A stretch of 37,871 nt of DNA from a candidate division KSB1 bacterium (GTDB lineage Bacteria > Zhuqueibacterota > Zhuqueibacteria > Oleimicrobiales > Geothermoviventaceae): positions 1-37,871 of the forward strand of contig JAPDPT010000032.1 in NCBI GenBank assembly GCA_034506315.1. Reading direction: 5' to 3'. Each line of letters opens with the position of its first letter. The first letter of the stretch is position 1. The notes beneath the pieces are model-generated. The model searched no databases and was not told the origin of the DNA. It saw nothing but the letters and a program-made list of their open reading frames with translations. Shown piece by piece: positions 33,776-37,871 of this stretch. Both the position numbers and the translations under genes were made by a program.

Positions 33776-34450
33776 GTGCGACAGGGGATGCGCTCTGCGC
33801 TCCTCACGGGATGGGTGTGCCTTGTCTTTTCTACAGCGGGGGGCATGGCGCAGTCCGCAGCGCGTTTCCGGCCCTACTTGGACCTCGGCCCCTACTTGCC
33901 TTCCTCCCGGTACGTCAGGGGAAACTATCGCGAGGTTGCAGGGGGATCGCTTCCTCTGGCGGAAGGATTAGGACCCGTCCCCCTGAGCCTCGGGATCGGC
34001 CTTGAGCTACGCAGCTCCGATCGGACGGCCCTGTACGGAGATGTTCAGGGGCATCGGCGGCTCCTTCGGTCACAGGAGAGCACGGTCATGACCGTGCGGC
34101 CCATCGTGCTCGGAATGCGGAGGGTGTTCGCCCTTGGTGGAGCCGAACAGGTGCGGTTTCAAGGCCACCTGGGTGCAGGATTGGGCCTTTGTGTTTCGAC
34201 GTTGGACGCTTCGTACGACCTAACCGGCGCGACAGGCCCCCAGGTCATGGGCGAGCGCAGCTTCCGGCAGTCGTACCTGGGGATGGTGATTCGCTTCGAG
34301 GCCGGCGTGCGGTGGTGGATAGCGAAGCATTGGGCGGTCGGCCTGGCCCTCAGCTACGAGCTCGCAGACGGAGGAGCGGCGGAACGGGGTGGGTTGGGCG
34401 ACGTCGGGGGCTGGTTCGGCGGATTTCGGGTCTTCCACGCGATGCGGTGA
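33776..34450 (+). CDS. outer-membrane barrel-type protein of unknown function
   Basis: This 224-residue protein has a signal peptide (RSALLTGWVCLVFSTAGG, cleaved near MAQS). Strand-like segments with alternating residues follow (LSLGIGLELRSSDRTALYGD, VRFQGHLGAGLGLCVS, YLGMVIRFEAGVRWWI, WAVGLALSYELADG), consistent with an 8-strand outer-membrane barrel. It is not assignable to a named family. GTG 33776 has GGAGGTGG 7 nt upstream; ATG 33788 lies four codons in. The gene ends 10 nt before the lipoprotein gene, so the two are translationally linked. Confidence 0.65.
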   Translation: MRQGMRSALLTGWVCLVFSTAGGMAQSAARFRPYLDLGPYLPSSRYVRGNYREVAGGSLPLAEGLGPVPLSLGIGLELRSSDRTALYGDVQGHRRLLRSQESTVMTVRPIVLGMRRVFALGGAEQVRFQGHLGAGLGLCVSTLDASYDLTGATGPQVMGERSFRQSYLGMVIRFEAGVRWWIAKHWAVGLALSYELADGGAAERGGLGDVGGWFGGFRVFHAMR

Positions 34451-34460
34451 GGAGGGCGGG

Positions 34461-34823
34461 ATGTCTCGGCTCGTACTCGCTTCTCTGTTGGCTTTGATGG
34501 TGTGCGGGTGTCGGGCCCCTCAATCAGTGGACGTTCAGGGCGACCTGGCTTCGGCCCGGCTGGGACATCCGTACCCGAATCCCTTCGACGAACTCCTGGT
34601 CGTACCCCTGGAGGTGTTCGAGACACAGGAGGTGGAGGTGGTTGTCCAGAACCCATCGGGGCTTGCGATCCGCACGCTGGTCAAACAGGTGGCTGACCCA
34701 GGCCGGTACATGACCCAGTGGGATGGGCGGAATCGCGCCGGGGAGGAGGTGCGGCCGGGGTTGTACTTTGTCACTTTGCGGACTCCGGAAGGGCTCCAGT
34801 CCCGGGCCGTGCGCAAGGAGTAG
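34461..34823 (+). CDS. small lipoprotein with a FlgD-like / T9SS-like Ig fold
   Basis: This 120-residue protein has a lipoprotein signal (LASLLALMVCGC; Cys at about 18). One compact domain follows: the HPYPNPFDE motif, then VEVVVQNPSGLAIRTLV, YMTQWDGRNRAGEEVRPGLY and FVTLRT. This is the FlgD-Ig/type A sorting-domain fold seen at the end of FCB-group secreted proteins, but here it stands as a separate mini-protein rather than as a C-terminal tag. AGGAGGGCGGG precedes the ATG. Its partner may be the barrel protein just upstream. Confidence 0.78.
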   Translation: MSRLVLASLLALMVCGCRAPQSVDVQGDLASARLGHPYPNPFDELLVVPLEVFETQEVEVVVQNPSGLAIRTLVKQVADPGRYMTQWDGRNRAGEEVRPGLYFVTLRTPEGLQSRAVRKE

Positions 34824-34909
34824 GAATGCGCGCCGGCGGGAAGCGAGGGGTCCGGCTCACTGGGCATAGTTCGGAGGCAATGAGGAATGGATTGTAGTAG
34901 GAGGTGGCC

Positions 34910-36859
34910 ATGAAGCGGGTGTGCGTCCTGTTCGCCTTAGCCGTCACGGGCAACGGCTGCTTGGCTCTGGGAGGACCGATGGCGAGAGACTACCCTCTGC
35001 GTCCCGTCCCCTTCACGTCTGTGCACGTGGAGGGAGGATTCTGGCTAGCTCGCTTGGAGGCCAACCGACGGGTTACGCTGCCCCTGGCCCTGCAGAAGTG
35101 CGAGGAGACCGGGCGAATCGCCAATTTTCGGCGCGCGGCCCGACTGGAAGAGGGGCCGTTTCAGGGCATCCGTTTCGACGACTCGGACGTGTACAAGGTC
35201 TTAGAGGGTGCGGCCTACTGTTTGGCCTTGCAGCCGGACTCAGCCCTCGAGGCTCAGCTCGACAAGATCATCGGCTACATTGCCGCGGCGCAGGAGCCGG
35301 ATGGCTATTTGTACACTACGAGGACCATCGACCCGCAGCATCCGGCGCCGTACGCGGGCCAGGAGCGCTGGTCCTACCTGGAGCAGAGCCATGAGCTGTA
35401 CAATGTGGGCCACCTGTACGAGGCGGCCGTAGCCTATTTCCAGGCGACGGGCAAGCGAGCTTTGCTGGACGTGGCGCTGAAAAACGCCGAGCTGATCCTT
35501 CGCACCTTCGGTCCCGAAGGTCGCCACGACGTTCCCGGCCATCAGGAAATCGAGATCGGGCTCTGCAAACTCTACCGCCTCACGGGTGACGAGAGGTACC
35601 TCCAGATGGCGAAGTTCTTCCTGGACCAGCGGGGCCGGCCGGAAGGCCACAAGCTATATGGCCCCTATAGTCAGGACCACATCCCCGTGGTCGAGCAGAG
35701 GGAGGCTGTGGGCCACGCCGTCCGGGCCTGCTACATGTATTCGGCTATGGCCGACGTCGCAGCGCTGGCGGGGGAACCGGCCTACGTAGAGGCGCTGAAC
35801 TCCCTCTGGCAGGACGTTGTGGGCCGAAAGCTGGCCCTCACCGGAGGTATCGGGGCCCGCGGAGGTTGGGAAGGCTTCGGGGATCCGTACGAGCTGCCGA
35901 ATAAGGACGCCTATAATGAGACCTGCGCCGCCATCGCCAATGCCCTCTGGAACCATCGGATGTTCCTGCTGCATGGGGAAAGCAAATACGTCGATGTGCT
36001 CGAGCGGATCCTCTACAACGGATTCCTGTCCGGGGTGTCCCTGGCAGGAGACCTTTTCTTCTATCCGAACCCGCTGGCTTCGGAGGGAGGGTACGCGCGA
36101 AGTCCGTGGTTCGCCTGTGCCTGCTGCCCGACCAATGTGGTGCGGTTTCTCCCGTCGATTCCGGGCTTCATCTACGCAGTGAGCGACTCGGCGCTGTACG
36201 TGAATCTCTTTGCGGAGAATCGCGCGGTAATAGAGCTTGCGGGCCAAGAGGTGGAGGTGCGGCAGGCTACGCGCTATCCGTGGGAAGGGGACGTGCTCCT
36301 CACCGTGAGTCCCAAGCGGCCCCGAACCTTCGCGCTGAAGGTTCGGGTTCCTGGCTGGGCCCTCGGCAAGCCGGTACCCAGTGACTTGTACCGTTATGTG
36401 GACGCCACTCCCTCACGGATTGAGGTGACCGTCAACGGCAAAGCGGTGGACGCGGGTGCGCTGGACAAGGGCTATCTGACCGTGCGGAGGAAGTGGAAGG
36501 CAGGGGACCGCGTCCACATCCGTTTTTCGCTTCCCGTGCGGCGCGTGCTCGCTCACCCGAACGTGGAGGCCGACCGGGGCCTTGTGGCCCTCGAGCGCGG
36601 TCCGGTCGTCTACTGCCTCGAGGAGGTGGACAATCCGGGCGGGGTCTTCTCCGTGGTGCTTCCAGATACCTCCCAGCTCTCGGCGCATTTTGAGCCCGGA
36701 CTCCTGGGAGGGGTCGTGGTGATCTCCGGACCGGCGTTCCGGGAAAAGGAAGGCAGACCGGGCGAGTTGGAGCCAATAGTGCTCCAAGCCATCCCCTACT
36801 ACGCCTGGGCCAATCGAGGCGCAGGTGCGATGACGGTCTGGGTGAAGCGCGGGGTCTAA
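34910..36859 (+). CDS. GH127 beta-L-arabinofuranosidase family enzyme, exported
   Basis: This 649-residue enzyme, with a signal peptide or lipoprotein signal (GNGC near 14-17), belongs to GH127. Catalytic and zinc residues fit HypBA1-type enzymes: acid/base E321 in GGWEGFGDPYELP, and zinc ligands E337 and C339 in YNETCAAIAN. C405 and C406 in FACACCPTNVVRF are zinc ligands, with C405 the nucleophile candidate. The (alpha/alpha)6 barrel spans about 30-430, followed by beta domains. Members hydrolyse beta-L-arabinofuranosyl linkages of plant cell-wall glycoproteins, though the family also holds other activities. ATG 34910 follows AGGAGGTGG. The aminotransferase starts about 14 nt after its stop. 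Confidence 0.92.
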   Translation: MKRVCVLFALAVTGNGCLALGGPMARDYPLRPVPFTSVHVEGGFWLARLEANRRVTLPLALQKCEETGRIANFRRAARLEEGPFQGIRFDDSDVYKVLEGAAYCLALQPDSALEAQLDKIIGYIAAAQEPDGYLYTTRTIDPQHPAPYAGQERWSYLEQSHELYNVGHLYEAAVAYFQATGKRALLDVALKNAELILRTFGPEGRHDVPGHQEIEIGLCKLYRLTGDERYLQMAKFFLDQRGRPEGHKLYGPYSQDHIPVVEQREAVGHAVRACYMYSAMADVAALAGEPAYVEALNSLWQDVVGRKLALTGGIGARGGWEGFGDPYELPNKDAYNETCAAIANALWNHRMFLLHGESKYVDVLERILYNGFLSGVSLAGDLFFYPNPLASEGGYARSPWFACACCPTNVVRFLPSIPGFIYAVSDSALYVNLFAENRAVIELAGQEVEVRQATRYPWEGDVLLTVSPKRPRTFALKVRVPGWALGKPVPSDLYRYVDATPSRIEVTVNGKAVDAGALDKGYLTVRRKWKAGDRVHIRFSLPVRRVLAHPNVEADRGLVALERGPVVYCLEEVDNPGGVFSVVLPDTSQLSAHFEPGLLGGVVVISGPAFREKEGRPGELEPIVLQAIPYYAWANRGAGAMTVWVKRGV

Positions 36860-36873
36860 GGGAGGTGATGTCC

Positions 36874-37871
36874 ATGGCCGGCCAGGCTGAGAAGGGGCAG
36901 GGGGTTTCCGTATTTGTCCAGACGGCATTTCCGGAACAGCCCGACCTCGACAACTGGAGGCAAATGACCGAAGAGGAGGCGCAGGTCGCCTACGAGATGA
37001 CCCTGCGCAATGAGCTCTCGGGCGGCACCCCAGTGGTCCGCGAGTTCGAGGCCCAGTGGCGCCAGTGGGTGGGAACCAGCTACGCGATGACCCTCATGAA
37101 CGGGAGCTCAGCCCTTTACGCTGCCTACTTCGGGCTGGGCGTGGGCCCGGGGGATGAGGTGATCTGTCCTACGTACACGTGGATCTGCACCATTGCGCCT
37201 GCCGTGCTGCTCGGCGCGCGGCCAGTCTTTGTGGAAAGCGACCCACGCACTCTTCAGATCGATCCGGAGGATGTGCGGCGCAAGATCACGGGAAAGACGA
37301 GGGCGATCGTCGCCGTGCACCTTTGGGGCAATGTGTGCAACATGGACGCCCTCACGGAGATCAGTCGGGAGACCGGCGTGCCCATAGTGGAAGATTGCTC
37401 GCACGCCCACGGGGCCAAGTGGGACGGGAAGATCGTCGGTTCAATTGGCCAGGTCGGGGTTTGGAGCCTGCAGGGGAGCAAAGCCGTGAGCGCCGGCGAG
37501 GGGGGTGTCCTGGCCACCAACGACCTGGAGGTCTTCGAGCGCGCCTGCTTGGTGAGCCAAGTCAACCGCATCGGTGGTCTCGACCTGTACACGGAGCGCT
37601 ACGCCGAGCTCCAGCCCCTCGGACTCGGGATGAAACTGCGCGCCCATCCGCTCGGCATCGGGATTGCCTCTGTTCAGCTGCGGAAGCTGGACGAGCTCAA
37701 TCGGCGTCGGCGGCAGTACGTGGAAGCGGTCGAAGCAGGCCTTGCAGACATCCCTGGCTTCGAGCCAGTCCGGGTCTACCCGAAGGCAGAGCGAGGCGGG
37801 TTCTACGCGTTCCCCGTGCTGTACAAGCCCGAGGAACTCGGAGGCCTCTCACCCGAAACGATGATCAGCCT
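36874..37871 (+). CDS. DegT/DnrJ/EryC1/StrS-family PLP sugar aminotransferase (cut by window end)
   Basis: The reading frame runs to the window edge; about 332 codons are visible. Family hallmarks: LSGGTPVVREFEAQWRQWVG, the PLP-pocket segment MNGSSALYAAYFGLGVGPGD, VICPTYTWICTIAPAVLLGA, VEDCSHAHGA, and the Schiff-base lysine in QGSKAVSAGEGGVLATND. These enzymes act on nucleotide-linked keto-sugars or in related pathways (AHBA, aminocyclitols). GGAGGTG lies 2 nt before ATG 36868 and 8 nt before ATG 36874, so the latter is preferred. It directly follows GH127 in the same orientation. The C-terminal part, including the substrate loop, lies outside the window. Confidence 0.9.
   Translation, partial: MAGQAEKGQGVSVFVQTAFPEQPDLDNWRQMTEEEAQVAYEMTLRNELSGGTPVVREFEAQWRQWVGTSYAMTLMNGSSALYAAYFGLGVGPGDEVICPTYTWICTIAPAVLLGARPVFVESDPRTLQIDPEDVRRKITGKTRAIVAVHLWGNVCNMDALTEISRETGVPIVEDCSHAHGAKWDGKIVGSIGQVGVWSLQGSKAVSAGEGGVLATNDLEVFERACLVSQVNRIGGLDLYTERYAELQPLGLGMKLRAHPLGIGIASVQLRKLDELNRRRRQYVEAVEAGLADIPGFEPVRVYPKAERGGFYAFPVLYKPEELGGLSPETMIS

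Overview
The window is about 38 kb of GC-rich DNA from a Gram-negative bacterium. Several genes encode outer-membrane-type barrels, lipoproteins and a Tat-exported protein. One lipoprotein carries the YPNPF-type FlgD/T9SS-like C-terminal fold typical of the FCB superphylum. With the many plant-polysaccharide glycosidases, a K+-dependent membrane pyrophosphatase and a type III-D CRISPR locus, this points to an uncultured, possibly thermophilic FCB-type lineage. That placement is inference; there is no rRNA or other marker here.

Region 1 (about 0.7-10.5 kb, + strand) is one tightly packed operon encoding a subtype III-D CRISPR-Cas effector. In order: an HD-less Cas10 with an intact GGDD palm, a Csm3-like Cas7, Csx10, a small helical Cas11-like subunit, two more Csm3-like Cas7 proteins, a Csx19-like protein, a fourth Cas7-like protein, a 103-residue helical orphan, and a 454-residue protein with an R-N-x3-H (RX4H) HEPN-type ribonuclease motif. 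There is no CRISPR array, cas1/cas2, cas6 or recognisable CARF effector in the window. A promoter candidate lies about 340 nt upstream of cas10.

Region 2 (10.5-14.2 kb) is gene-poor. It holds the wreck of a short-chain dehydrogenase broken across all three + frames, then a four-helix SMR-like transporter lacking the usual proton-coupling glutamate, a YkoP-like protein, and a long stretch where I recognise nothing.

Region 3 (14.2-19.7 kb, - strand) has a Tat-exported protein resembling L-fucose/L-arabinose isomerases, an MFS transporter, and a K+-dependent, probably Na+-pumping pyrophosphatase. The pyrophosphatase gene has a strong promoter and an intrinsic terminator inside its leader, so attenuation or a riboswitch is likely.

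Region 4 (20-21.6 kb) has a small outer-membrane barrel gene, a tRNA-Gly(CCC) gene and a 36-residue Arg/Lys-rich protein.

Region 5 (21.7-37.9 kb, + strand) is a polysaccharide-utilisation region. It holds tandem PA14-containing GH3 glycosidases (one exported, one apparently cytoplasmic), a DUF432-MscS pair ending in a clear terminator, then a GH95 alpha-L-fucosidase/galactosidase, a two-domain DUF1080 protein, a barrel protein, a FlgD-like lipoprotein, a GH127 beta-L-arabinofuranosidase and the start of a DegT-type sugar aminotransferase cut by the window end. Together these suggest removal of fucose/galactose, arabinose and xylose/glucose from branched plant or algal glycans. No SusC/SusD pair is present.
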